A stretch of DNA of 64,000 nucleotides from assembly GCF_002094855.1 (NCBI RefSeq), contig NZ_ARYN01000008.1, forward strand, positions 124,001-188,000, given 5' to 3'. The DNA is from Zunongwangia atlantica 22II14-10F7 (GTDB taxonomy: Bacteria > Bacteroidota > Bacteroidia > Flavobacteriales > Flavobacteriaceae). The position numbers were made by a program, and so were the translations under genes. Below the pieces are notes generated by a model, which worked only from the letters and a program-made list of their open reading frames with translations, was not told the DNA's origin and made no database searches. Below are positions 17,536 to 26,702 of this stretch, piece after piece (the first letter of the stretch is position 1; every line of letters begins with the position of its first letter).

Positions 17536-19077
17536 CTAATATCCTGGATTCTGCGTCAAATTCGGATTTGAAGTAAGGGCCACAGAAGGAATAGGGAATA
17601 GTACTCTAAATTCTTCTGTATTGTCTTTAAATTCCCAGGTAGAAGTGAATGTTCCAAATCTAATCTGGTCTTGTCTTCTCCAATATTCAGTATATAATTC
17701 ACGTCCACGCTCATCTAGCATATCCTGCTCGCTTAATGAAGCTAGCGGAGTTGCTTCTCTAATAGTACGTAAATTATTTACCATTGTTAAGGCATCTTCT
17801 GTGCTTGTACCACCGCGCATAATAGCTTCGGCTTTCATAAGATAGGCGTCAGCAAATCGAAATACGATTACATGGCCAGTATAAGCACCATTTGATGGAT
17901 GGTATTTAAGAACTCTAATACCGTTTCTTTCATTGTTCCCTAAAAGGCCTGGGAAATCTCTTGTAAATACTAATGGATTACCAGCTCTATCTGTAAGCTG
18001 CGAACCATCAGCTCCGTATTGTTGTCCTACAAGGAAACCTTTTCCTATAAAAGTTCCGCTAGAACTTCCATTTAATGGTACATAACCACGTCTTTCTTCC
18101 TGTCCAGATCCTGGTGTATTTACATTAGCATCACCTTCAAAAAGATCGTAGAATTCAGCTAAAGTAGAGAATCCATTCCATCCACCAGCTGCATTATCAT
18201 CTGTTCCCTGTGCATAATGTAAGGTAGACCACATTCTATTTCCAGCACTTGAAGTTGTATGAAGAATAGTTTCTGAATCTGCAGAAGGTTCAAAGATCTC
18301 GAAAAATCCTTCTTGTAATTCAAAACCTTCATCCATTACTGCATCTACATGTTCTACAACAGCAGTCATATCTGCAGCAGCGGCTGAACCACTTCCTAAA
18401 TAAATATGCTTATTAAGATATAATTTGGCCAATAAATAATGAGCTGCAGCTTTAGAAGCCTGTACAGTACCATCACCAGGACCTATGCTTGGCAAATTTG
18501 GCATAGCTTCATTTAAATCTTGCATTACATAATCAAAAGCTTCGCTTCTGGTCATTACCATAGGATTTACGTCTGGCCCTTCATCTACACCTCTAAATGG
18601 CACCTGGCCGTACATATCCATAACCCAAAACATATTGAAAGCTCTTAGAAATTTGGCCTCTGCGATTTGTTGAGCATTAGCATTACTCTCTGGCGCTATG
18701 ATTTCAGTTAAATTAAAAATAGTAGAGTTTAATGCATTCCAGGTATTTAATACAAAGTTATGGTTTGCATCCCAGGTATGCTGGTGAAGGGTTCTCCAAA
18801 CACCATTATCACCCCAGTCTGTTCCTCTGGTTGGGATTAATAATTCATCTGAAGTTCCTTCATTAAGACCATATAAGTTCTCGTGAGTTTCGATGTTTCC
18901 TCTAAGACTGTTATATGCGTTACTTAAAGATCCCGCAACATCTGAAACCCCAGTAAAATCTCCAGTGGTTTGTACACGAGATACAGAATCTGTATCATCT
19001 AGCTCCAGGTCTGTACACGCTGTAAAAGATCCCAGCGCACCTAAGAGTATTGAAAGTTGTATAAATCTATTTTTCAT
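17536..19077 (-). CDS. SusD/RagB-like nutrient-binding outer-membrane lipoprotein
   Basis: The 513-residue lipoprotein (lipobox FTAC, Cys21) has the SusD layout: an N-terminal tetratricopeptide-like helical region (SLSNAYNSLRGNIETHENLYG, LREFAKFLRAFNMFW-like segment around 140), and a C-terminal RagB/SusD part with the family tail EWKxRDQIRFGTF and LFPIPSVALTSNPNLTQNPGY. SusD proteins form a lid on the SusC transporter and bind the glycan outside the cell. The gene starts 9 bp after the SusC stop codon, the usual order. The substrate cannot be predicted; no glycoside hydrolase gene is present in the neighbourhood to hint at it. Confidence 0.95.
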   Translation of the reverse strand: MKNRFIQLSILLGALGSFTACTDLELDDTDSVSRVQTTGDFTGVSDVAGSLSNAYNSLRGNIETHENLYGLNEGTSDELLIPTRGTDWGDNGVWRTLHQHTWDANHNFVLNTWNALNSTIFNLTEIIAPESNANAQQIAEAKFLRAFNMFWVMDMYGQVPFRGVDEGPDVNPMVMTRSEAFDYVMQDLNEAMPNLPSIGPGDGTVQASKAAAHYLLAKLYLNKHIYLGSGSAAAADMTAVVEHVDAVMDEGFELQEGFFEIFEPSADSETILHTTSSAGNRMWSTLHYAQGTDDNAAGGWNGFSTLAEFYDLFEGDANVNTPGSGQEERRGYVPLNGSSSGTFIGKGFLVGQQYGADGSQLTDRAGNPLVFTRDFPGLLGNNERNGIRVLKYHPSNGAYTGHVIVFRFADAYLMKAEAIMRGGTSTEDALTMVNNLRTIREATPLASLSEQDMLDERGRELYTEYWRRQDQIRFGTFTSTWEFKDNTEEFRVLFPIPSVALTSNPNLTQNPGY

Positions 19078-19086
19078 AATAATTTT

Positions 19087-22000
19087 TTAAAATGATACGT
19101 TCAACCCAAAAGTGAATGTTCTTGGCTTAGGATAAGCCGTGTAATCGATACCTGCAGATGGAATTCCATTTAATGCTTTGTTAGTATCAACCTCAGGATC
19201 TAAACCAGAATAATCTGTGATTACAAATAAATTCTGACCATTTAAATACAATCTTAAGGTATTAAACATACTACCTTCATTAAGATCGAAGTTGTATCCT
19301 AAAGTGGCATTTTGCATTCTTAAGAAATCTCCTTTTTCAAGGAATCTTGTAGAAACATCTGGAGCGTTAGAAGCTGCTTCACCGTTATTTACTACATCAC
19401 GTGTCACATTACGACCATTATTTAAAGCACCTTTTGTGAAGAAGGCATTTTCAGTATTATTATATAGGTAGTGACCATACTGTCCCGCCATAAAAATGGA
19501 TAGATCCCAGTTTTTATATTCAGCTCTTGTAGAGATACCAACGTTAGTAGTTGGTAATGCACTTTTACCTATAAATTTTTGTACATCTCCATCAGGATAA
19601 ATACTCTGGCCTGATGCATCAAATCCACCAAACTCTCTTAAATAGTAGGAGAATAAAGGTTGTCCGCCAGCAAGTAATTGGGCAAATGCACCGGTAAGTC
19701 CTTGTCCATTAATTTCACCAGTTCTATTTTGCCCGGCATAATCTTCAACCATGTTATCATTGTAGGCGATGTTGAAACCAAAGTTCCAGAACCAATCGTC
19801 GTTATCTACAATATTATAATCGATCGCAAATTCAACCCCTTTGTTAATTACGTGAGCATCTAAGTTTTGATACACGAAAGGTTGAGGCGATGGTTGCGCC
19901 GAGAATACTTGGATAAGAAGATCTGTTGTATTCTTATAGTAGAAATCTAAAGATCCGCTTAATCTATCCTGCATAAACCCAAAGTCTAAACCAAGGTTGG
20001 TTTGGCTTGTTTCTTCCCACTGTAAATCTGGGTTTGCAAAAGAAACCTGAGTCACACCTGGGCGGTTAATATTGCCGTTATCCTGAATTCCGAATCCTGC
20101 ATATCGCTCTCTAACCGTATACTGATTGTAAGGAATTTCCTGGTTACCAGTGATACCATAACCTAGTCTAAGTTTAAGAGTAGAGAAGGTGTCTGGAATA
20201 AAATCTTCTTCTGCTAATTGCCATGCAAAAGCTCCAGAAGGGAATACCCCATATTTATTGTTTCCTCCAAATCTTGTAGAACCATCGGCTCTTACTGTTG
20301 CAGTGAATAAGTATTTTCCTGCAAGCTCATAATTTACACGAGCAAAATAAGACTGTAATTCATCTGTAGTATTAAAACTATCATAAGCTACAGAAGTTGG
20401 CCCAATCCCAGATGGAGAAGTTAAATCTTCAGTAGCAATATTTGGGAACAATCTGGTTACAAAGAAACCATTAGGATCGTATCCATATTGCTGATAAGAA
20501 CCAGAAATATTGTTTCTTAAAATATTATTTGCAGCACTTAAGCTACTTGTCATCGCACCTAAATCTTCACTCTGGAAGCCAAAACCGCTAACATTGTATC
20601 CTTTTCTTTCAAAATCCTGGAAGGAGTAACCAACCAATGCTTCAAACTTCGAGTTTTCAAACATCTTTTGGTAATTCAAAGTGAATTCCACTAATCGGTT
20701 TGTAGCTTCTACCTGGTTTAAATTTCCACGACCATTTCCTGGTACACCAGATTGAATTCCTGTTAAACCTCCAGATACGGCAGCTTCTCTATTAGATTCA
20801 GACGTATCGTAACCTAAGTTTAATTTTGCATCTAAGCCTTCAAAAATCTCATAATCTACAGAGAAGTTTAAAAGTACACGATCGGTTTCAGATTCGTCTG
20901 AGGTAAACTTCAGTAACGCCAAAGGATTAATAATACTTCCCAATGGCTGAAAGTCTGGATCTGCAGGGAATGTTGGATTTGCCTGATAAGCAGATCCTAA
21001 TAAATCTCCCTGGAAACCTGCATTATTAGAAATAGGCGCTCTGGTATCGTTTACTCTGGATAAAGTAGACTGTAAGTTCAGTTTTAATTTATCATTGAAT
21101 AAACGCTGAGTAATATTAAATCTCCCTGAAAGACGCTCTAAGGCAGAGTTTTCTACAATACCTTCCTGGTCTGCATAGCTTAAAGAAGCCCTATAGTTAC
21201 CAGAATTGTATGAATCTGCATACGATAGGTTGTGAATTTGCGAGAATGCAGTTCTTGTGATTTCATCCTGAAAATCTGTGTTACCACCCTGATCTAAAAC
21301 AGCAAGATCTCCACCAAGATCTGAAACTGCAGCCAAGTATTCGTCTCTATCTAATAAATCATACTCGTTAGCTGGAGAAGCTAAGCTTAAAGTAGTACCA
21401 TAATCCAGTCTACCTTTACTTCCTCTACCAGATTTTGTAGTAATAATTACTACGCCGTTCGCACCACGAGACCCATAAATTGCAGTTGCAGAAGCATCTT
21501 TTAAAACACTCATGCTTTCGATATCTGCAGGGTTTAGGAAGTTAAGTGGGTTTTTTGCTGAACTTGATCCAAATCCAACATCGTCTCCACCAGAAGAAAC
21601 CTCGTTTCCTGCTAATGGAACACCATCTACAACAAATAATGGATTGTTACCACCTCTTACAGAAGATGTACCACGAATCCTTATGTTTACACCGCCTCCT
21701 GGCTCACCACTAGTTGTAGTGATCTGTAAACCTGCAGTTTTACCCTGGATTAATTCTTCAGGTGAAGAAATAACTCCCTGGTTAAAATCTTCAGCAGAAA
21801 CGGTTGCTACTGCTCCTGTAGCATCTTTAACGGTAGTAGAACCATATCCAATTACAACAACTTCACTAAGTGCAGCTGCGTCCTCAGACATTGTTACGTT
21901 AATGGTAGATCTACCATTAACTTTAACTTCTTGTTGGGCAAAACCAACAAAACTAAAAACAAGTGTTGCATCACTTGCAACATCGTTTAAAGTAAAATTA

Positions 22001-22170
22001 CCATCAAAATCTGTGGTAGTACCATTAGAAGTACCTTTTACCAGAATGTTAACCCCTGGAATAGGCATAGAGCCATCTGTTACTGTTCCCGAAACCGTTT
22101 GCGCTTTTGCAAATGAAAAGCTAAATACGGCAAGCAGAAACAAACTGATCCTTAATAATCCTTGTTTCAT
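19087..22170 (-). CDS. SusC/RagA-like TonB-linked outer-membrane transporter
   Basis: The 1027-residue protein has a signal peptide cleaved around Ala23 (AKA-QT) and a carboxypeptidase-regulatory-like domain at ~25-105 with the SusC hallmark GTVTDGSMPIPGVNI. A TonB-dependent plug (VVVIGYGSTTVKDATGAV, then RGTSSVRGGNNPLFVVDGVP and YGSRGANGVVIITTKSG at ~230) and a 22-strand type barrel ending in aromatic F (GLNVSF) complete it. It lacks the extra N-terminal signalling (STN) domain, so it does not itself drive a FecR/sigma cascade. It forms the transport complex with SusD downstream. Its length is normal for the family. No dedicated regulator gene (HTCS, SusR, ECF/anti-sigma) is found next to it. 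Confidence 0.96.
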   Translation of the reverse strand: MKQGLLRISLFLLAVFSFSFAKAQTVSGTVTDGSMPIPGVNILVKGTSNGTTTDFDGNFTLNDVASDATLVFSFVGFAQQEVKVNGRSTINVTMSEDAAALSEVVVIGYGSTTVKDATGAVATVSAEDFNQGVISSPEELIQGKTAGLQITTTSGEPGGGVNIRIRGTSSVRGGNNPLFVVDGVPLAGNEVSSGGDDVGFGSSSAKNPLNFLNPADIESMSVLKDASATAIYGSRGANGVVIITTKSGRGSKGRLDYGTTLSLASPANEYDLLDRDEYLAAVSDLGGDLAVLDQGGNTDFQDEITRTAFSQIHNLSYADSYNSGNYRASLSYADQEGIVENSALERLSGRFNITQRLFNDKLKLNLQSTLSRVNDTRAPISNNAGFQGDLLGSAYQANPTFPADPDFQPLGSIINPLALLKFTSDESETDRVLLNFSVDYEIFEGLDAKLNLGYDTSESNREAAVSGGLTGIQSGVPGNGRGNLNQVEATNRLVEFTLNYQKMFENSKFEALVGYSFQDFERKGYNVSGFGFQSEDLGAMTSSLSAANNILRNNISGSYQQYGYDPNGFFVTRLFPNIATEDLTSPSGIGPTSVAYDSFNTTDELQSYFARVNYELAGKYLFTATVRADGSTRFGGNNKYGVFPSGAFAWQLAEEDFIPDTFSTLKLRLGYGITGNQEIPYNQYTVRERYAGFGIQDNGNINRPGVTQVSFANPDLQWEETSQTNLGLDFGFMQDRLSGSLDFYYKNTTDLLIQVFSAQPSPQPFVYQNLDAHVINKGVEFAIDYNIVDNDDWFWNFGFNIAYNDNMVEDYAGQNRTGEINGQGLTGAFAQLLAGGQPLFSYYLREFGGFDASGQSIYPDGDVQKFIGKSALPTTNVGISTRAEYKNWDLSIFMAGQYGHYLYNNTENAFFTKGALNNGRNVTRDVVNNGEAASNAPDVSTRFLEKGDFLRMQNATLGYNFDLNEGSMFNTLRLYLNGQNLFVITDYSGLDPEVDTNKALNGIPSAGIDYTAYPKPRTFTFGLNVSF

Positions 22171-22457
22171 AAAAATAATTTTACAGTTTGATTAACTAAA
22201 CCTTATAATTTCCAGGTGTAAATTTAATAAAATTTCACACTAAAAATCAATAATTATTAATTTGAAAAGGTTATCGCTTAAGGAAAAATTAAAAATCAAT
22301 GCTTAATTTTTACAATATGATAATTGTGTGTTTTTAACACTTATTTGAAGGATCTCAATATTGGTGCGGCATCAGCAGATTTTAACACAAAATAAGCGTA
22401 ATCGTAACGTTTATGATTAAAATTGTTGAAAACTATGTAAAAAAATATTGAAAATTC

Positions 22458-23333
22458 CTATTTGACGGCTATTTTAAGGTCTTTTTCGGCAATTTTAACC
22501 GCTATTTTTTGAGTGTTTTCGATAAATTCTCCATCAATTTGGAAAGCAATAGGCTTTTTACATTTTATGATGGCCTGTTCTGTAGAAATGGTTTCAGCAA
22601 AGGCGGGATCAAATTTTACATCTTCTCTTAATGTGCCTAAAATTTCAGTAATATCTAGGTTTTTAAAAATGACGATTTCAAACTTACCATCATCATGTTT
22701 GCCTTCAGGATTAATCTTTGCACCAGTGCCATATTTGGTACAATTGGCAATAGCTAACATTATACCTTTATGATAAAAGGTTTCTCCATTCACTTCAACT
22801 TCGTATTCGTAAGGATATTTACTTTTTATTAAAGTTGGGATAGATTGCATTAAATAACCAAACTTACCTCGTATAGAGGCCGACTCATAATTCTTTATTA
22901 ATTCGGCATTTAACCCAATATCGCTTAAATGAAGACATAGTTCGTCATTAATTTGTAGCACGTCTAAACTGGTAAAGTTGTCTCCCAGGGCAACTTCAAT
23001 TTGTTGCTTTCTTTTTTCAGGAATACCAAGGTTTAAGGCTAATCCATTTGCAGATCCGGCAGGAAAAATGGCTATTGGTAAGTCTTTATCAAATAAAGCT
23101 TCAGCAACAATCTTAACAGTGCCGTCACCACCAACAACTAAAACCCGTTCAGGGCTAGTTTTATCGATTTCAGCTTTAATTTTTTTAATATCATTTTCTC
23201 CTTTGGTTTTAAAGAGATGAAATTTGCAGTTATTTTGTTCAACTGCACGTCGTACTTCTTTGATAAGATCGTCTTTTTCTTCGCCGCCCGAGATTGGGTT
23301 TACGACCATTAAAATATTCCTAAAGTCTGCCAT
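22458..23333 (-). CDS. YegS/BmrU-like lipid kinase (diacylglycerol kinase family)
   Basis: The 291-residue protein has the diacylglycerol kinase catalytic domain: NPISGGEEKDD near the start binds phosphate, and VVGGDGTVKIVAEAL (~68-82) with the GGDGT motif holds the ATP site, followed by FPAGSANGLALNLGIP. The C-terminal beta-sandwich contains GTGAKINPEGKHDDGKFEI, the region of the regulatory Mg site in YegS-like enzymes. The reaction is ATP-dependent phosphorylation of a lipid alcohol such as diacylglycerol. It is cytoplasmic. It diverges, with 68 bp between start codons, from an App1-like phosphatidate phosphatase gene, i.e. the opposite reaction. The exact lipid substrate is not determined. 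Confidence 0.88.
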   Translation of the reverse strand: MADFRNILMVVNPISGGEEKDDLIKEVRRAVEQNNCKFHLFKTKGENDIKKIKAEIDKTSPERVLVVGGDGTVKIVAEALFDKDLPIAIFPAGSANGLALNLGIPEKRKQQIEVALGDNFTSLDVLQINDELCLHLSDIGLNAELIKNYESASIRGKFGYLMQSIPTLIKSKYPYEYEVEVNGETFYHKGIMLAIANCTKYGTGAKINPEGKHDDGKFEIVIFKNLDITEILGTLREDVKFDPAFAETISTEQAIIKCKKPIAFQIDGEFIENTQKIAVKIAEKDLKIAVK

Positions 23334-23401
23334 ATCATTATAATTGCGACTAAAATTAACTAATTTGGAGCTAGGCTATTCTTTATAAAAAATTAAAAAA
23401 T

Positions 23402-24370
23402 TTGAAACTTGACTTAAAACTTTATCGTGGCTATGTAAATGATCAGGAATTGGTGGTTTTTGGTCACCTTTTTAAAAGTTGGGCGCCAGATAAATATCGT
23501 TTAGACCGTAAAGGCATAAAACATACTTCGGCTATTATCCATAAATTCAGAATAAAACCATTGTCTAATTATGAGCTTCATCTTTGTTTCAAAGGCAAAG
23601 AATGGAAAACCAAAACTATGGAAGATGGTTATTTTAGGTTTACGGTTCCTTTTGAAGAAGAATTAGAAAGTGGTTGGCACCAATATGAGGTAGTCGCAAA
23701 AATGGAAGATAAATTTGGGATTATCGAAAAAGGAGAGTTACTAAAACCTTATGATAGTCAGCTTGGGATTATATCAGATATCGACGATACTTTTTTAATT
23801 TCTCACAGCAACAGCTTTTTTAAAAAGCTATATGTGATGTTGTCTAAAAATGTAAACCGACGAAAGGTTTTTGATGATGTGGTAGATCATTATAAGGCAT
23901 TAAGCAAAGCGGGGCAGGATAGTGAGGAATCTTCTAATTCTTTTTTCTTTGTTTCGAGCAGCGAGTGGAATTTATACGATTTTATAGTTGAATTTGCCGA
24001 TATGCACGATCTGCCAAAAGCCGTAATTAAGCTGAAGAAAATTAAAACCGGAATTTCAGATTTTATAAAAACGGGTAGGGGAAATCATGATCATAAATTT
24101 CAGAAGGTAAAAGATATTATCTCATTTTATCCAAATTTAGAGTATGTTTTACTTGGCGATGATTCCCAGCAGGATGTACACATTTACGAGCGCATTTGTA
24201 AAACCTATCCAGCCAATGTAAAATCTATTTATATTCGACAAACCGGTAAGGAGCAAAAGGAAGAAGTGAGTGAAATTTTAAACAATATTGAAAGTTTAGA
24301 CGTTAGCACCTGCTATTTTAAAGACAGCGAGCAGGCGATTAAGCATTCTAAAAAACTAGAAATTATTTAA
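23402..24370 (+). CDS. App1-type phosphatidate phosphatase family protein (DUF2183)
   Basis: The 322-residue protein starts at TTG (23402); no in-frame ATG lies near it. An N-terminal beta-rich region (1-~120) precedes the App1 catalytic domain (PF09949). That domain has the HAD-type DxDxT motif in ISDIDDTFLISHS (~127-139), a serine motif FFVSSSEWNLYDF (~180) and LLGDDSQQDVHIY (~253), which supplies the final acidic residues. In yeast App1 this domain is a Mg-dependent phosphatidate phosphatase. No signal peptide is seen. It is divergent from a lipid kinase gene, so the two may form a phosphatidate/diacylglycerol balance. The domain call is firm; the lipid substrate in bacteria is inferred. 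Confidence 0.85.
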   Translation: MKLDLKLYRGYVNDQELVVFGHLFKSWAPDKYRLDRKGIKHTSAIIHKFRIKPLSNYELHLCFKGKEWKTKTMEDGYFRFTVPFEEELESGWHQYEVVAKMEDKFGIIEKGELLKPYDSQLGIISDIDDTFLISHSNSFFKKLYVMLSKNVNRRKVFDDVVDHYKALSKAGQDSEESSNSFFFVSSSEWNLYDFIVEFADMHDLPKAVIKLKKIKTGISDFIKTGRGNHDHKFQKVKDIISFYPNLEYVLLGDDSQQDVHIYERICKTYPANVKSIYIRQTGKEQKEEVSEILNNIESLDVSTCYFKDSEQAIKHSKKLEII

Positions 24371-24491
24371 GCTGAAATTGGTGGTTTTTTGAATATATTT
24401 TTTTTAGGTTTCGTTAGTCTTACCTAGATGAATTCAAAAATTTAGATCCATGTAATTGTTGATATTATCGATTTTTAGATCACTTTTTAGA

Positions 24492-24518
24492 AGCGGAATC
24501 CTATCTTCGCATTCCGCT
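24492..24518 (+). promoter_or_regulatory. Perfect inverted repeat just upstream of tex
   Basis: AGCGGAAT (24492-24499) and ATTCCGCT (24511-24518) are perfect complements separated by 11 bases. The loop contains TATCTTCG, one base away from the -7 consensus TAnnTTTG. The repeat ends 12 bp before the likely GTG start of tex, so it may be an operator or, in the mRNA, a leader hairpin. Confidence 0.45.
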
Positions 24519-24530
24519 AAAATTTTTATT

Positions 24531-26657
24531 GTGAATTTAGATCAATTTGTAATCAAAAAGCTTGGCCTACCGGCTAAAAGCGTTCAAAATACCATCAAAT
24601 TACTTCAGGAAGATGCTACTGTGCCTTTTATTGCGCGCTATCGAAAGGAGCAAACCGGGAATTTAGATGAAACCCAAATTCAGCAAATATCAGAAGAGCT
24701 TCAATATTTCAACAATCTTGAAAAAAGAAAGCAATCTATCCTTGAAGCCATTGAAAATCAGGATGCGCTTACCGATCAATTAAAATCAAAGATCGAAAAT
24801 GCTGAAAATCTTACGATTCTTGAAGATTTATACCTTCCATTTAAGAAAAAACGCAAAACCAAAGCTGATACAGCCAGAGAAAATGGCTTAGAACCTTTGG
24901 CGAAAATGATCATGGCACAAAACTCGCCAGATATTTATTCCGCAGCATCGAATTTCGTTAAAAATGACATCAATTCTGAAGATGAAGCGCTGGAAGGAGC
25001 AAAACATATAATTGCTGAATGGATTAACGAAAATCAATTTGTAAGAAAACGAATCAGACAGTTATATTCAAGAAGAGCTGAGATTTCTTCTAAATTTGTA
25101 AAAGCAAAATCTGCTGAAGAAGAAGCGCAAAAATTTCAACAATATTTCGATTGGGACGAACCTTTAAAAAGGATTCCGAGTCATCGATTCTTAGCCATTT
25201 ATCGCGGAGATAAAGAAGGAATTTTAAAATTGAAGATCGAAGTCGATAAAGCGGATGCTTTAAAAATAATTACTGATGCAATTATCAAAAATCGACATTC
25301 ATCATCTGCAACTTTAATTGAAGAAGCAGTGAGCGATGCGTATACCAGATTATTAAAACCTTCGTTTTTTACTGAATTTTTAAATGAAACCAAACTAAAA
25401 GCAGATGAAGAAGCAATAAAAGTTTTTTCGCTGAATTTAGAGCAGTTGCTAATGGCACCGCCTCTAGGTGAAAAACGAATTTTAGCGATCGATCCTGGAT
25501 TTAAATCGGGTTGTAAAGTGGTGTGTTTAGATGAAAACGGGAAATTAGAGCATAATGAAAATATTTATCCGCATCCGCCACAAAAAGAGCGTAGTCTTGC
25601 AGCTAAGAAAATAAAGTCGCTGGTTAATGCTCATAAAATCGAAGCGATTTCTATAGGAAATGGTACGGCAAGCCGGGAAACCGAGCAGTTTGTAGAATCG
25701 ATTCCTTTTGATCGTGATCTCGAAGTTTATGTGGTGAACGAGGCAGGAGCTTCGGTATATTCTGCTTCAAAAGTAGCACGGGAAGAGTTTCCTAATTACG
25801 ATATTACGGTTCGTGGAGCTGTTTCTATTGGTAGAAGATTAAGTGATCCTTTGGCAGAATTGGTGAAAATAGATCCAAAATCTATTGGAGTAGGGCAGTA
25901 TCAGCACGAAGTAGATCAAAATCTCCTGAAACAGCGTTTGGATACCGCAGTAATGAGCACTGTAAATAAAATTGGGATCAATCTGAATACCGCGAGTAAA
26001 GAATTACTTGCTTATGTGAGTGGTTTAGGACCTTCTTTAGCTGAAAATATCATAAAATTACGTACCGAAAATGGTGGTTTTCAATCTAGAAAAGAATTAC
26101 TTAAAGTACCACGTTTAGGAGCCAAAGCTTTTGAACAGTCGGCTGGATTTTTAAGAATTAGAAACGCTAAAAATCCTTTAGATAATTCTGCCGTACATCC
26201 AGAAAGTTATAAGATCGTTGAAAAAATGGCAAAAGATCTTTCCGTAGAAATTTCAGCATTGGTAGGAAATAAAAAGAAACTTCAGGAATTAAAATTAGAG
26301 AATTATATCACTGAGAATACGGGATTACCAACTTTGCAAGATATCTTGGCAGAATTGGAAAAGCCGGGTGTAGATCCTAGAGAGAAAATTAGTATGTTCT
26401 CTTTCGATGAAAATATACGTGAAATTACCGATCTTAAGAAGGGAATGAAATTACCGGGATTGGTAAATAATATCACCAATTTTGGTTGTTTTGTAGATAT
26501 TGGTTTAAAACAAAGCGGTTTGGTACATATCTCTAAATTATCTAATACTTATGTTAGCGATGTGACCCAAATTGTGCGATTAAATCAGGAAGTAGAAGTT
26601 ACCGTCTTAGATGTAGATTTGGATCGAAAAAGGATTCAGCTTTCTATGGTAGATTAA
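24531..26657 (+). CDS. tex: Tex family transcription accessory / RNA-binding protein
   Basis: A 708-residue Tex protein. I place the start at the GTG at 24531 because homologues begin about ten residues before KLGLPAKSVQNTI; the frame stays open 25 codons further upstream, but that part is low-complexity and overlaps an inverted repeat. Domains in order: helical Tex N-terminus (FIARYRKEQTGNLDE), a YqgF/RNase H-like domain starting ILAIDPGFKSGCK (~318), helix-hairpin-helix motifs (INLNTASKELLAYVSGLG and a second at ~530), and a C-terminal S1 RNA-binding domain (LPGLVNNITNFGCFVDIG, ~640). Tex binds nucleic acid and affects transcription in several bacteria. It is a single gene ending in a strong bidirectional terminator. 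Confidence 0.95.
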   Translation: MNLDQFVIKKLGLPAKSVQNTIKLLQEDATVPFIARYRKEQTGNLDETQIQQISEELQYFNNLEKRKQSILEAIENQDALTDQLKSKIENAENLTILEDLYLPFKKKRKTKADTARENGLEPLAKMIMAQNSPDIYSAASNFVKNDINSEDEALEGAKHIIAEWINENQFVRKRIRQLYSRRAEISSKFVKAKSAEEEAQKFQQYFDWDEPLKRIPSHRFLAIYRGDKEGILKLKIEVDKADALKIITDAIIKNRHSSSATLIEEAVSDAYTRLLKPSFFTEFLNETKLKADEEAIKVFSLNLEQLLMAPPLGEKRILAIDPGFKSGCKVVCLDENGKLEHNENIYPHPPQKERSLAAKKIKSLVNAHKIEAISIGNGTASRETEQFVESIPFDRDLEVYVVNEAGASVYSASKVAREEFPNYDITVRGAVSIGRRLSDPLAELVKIDPKSIGVGQYQHEVDQNLLKQRLDTAVMSTVNKIGINLNTASKELLAYVSGLGPSLAENIIKLRTENGGFQSRKELLKVPRLGAKAFEQSAGFLRIRNAKNPLDNSAVHPESYKIVEKMAKDLSVEISALVGNKKKLQELKLENYITENTGLPTLQDILAELEKPGVDPREKISMFSFDENIREITDLKKGMKLPGLVNNITNFGCFVDIGLKQSGLVHISKLSNTYVSDVTQIVRLNQEVEVTVLDVDLDRKRIQLSMVD

Positions 26658-26660
26658 AAT

Positions 26661-26691
26661 AAAAATCCCTGCAATTTGCAGGGATTTTTTT
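26661..26691. terminator. Bidirectional terminator between tex and the PRC-barrel gene
   Basis: AAAAATCCCTGCA (26661-26673) and TGCAGGGATTTTT (26677-26689) form a perfect 13-bp stem with a 3-base loop. A and T runs on both sides let it serve the plus-strand tex gene and the convergent minus-strand gene. Confidence 0.9.
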
Positions 26692-26702
26692 GTTAGGCGT
26701 TT

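Noticed and set aside
21512-22195. 227-residue open frame on the plus strand opposite susC
   Set aside because: It lies fully antisense to the conserved plug region of a clear SusC gene and has low-complexity Ser/Thr/Pro/Val content without domain features.
22388-22395. Promoter of susC at TTATTTTG (minus strand)
   Set aside because: One mismatch in an essential position and more than 200 bp from the start codon in a very AT-rich gap; not better than chance.
24456-24530. Extended N-terminus of Tex from an upstream start
   Set aside because: The added 25 residues have no likeness to Tex proteins and would include the inverted repeat; the GTG at 24531 gives the normal N-terminus.
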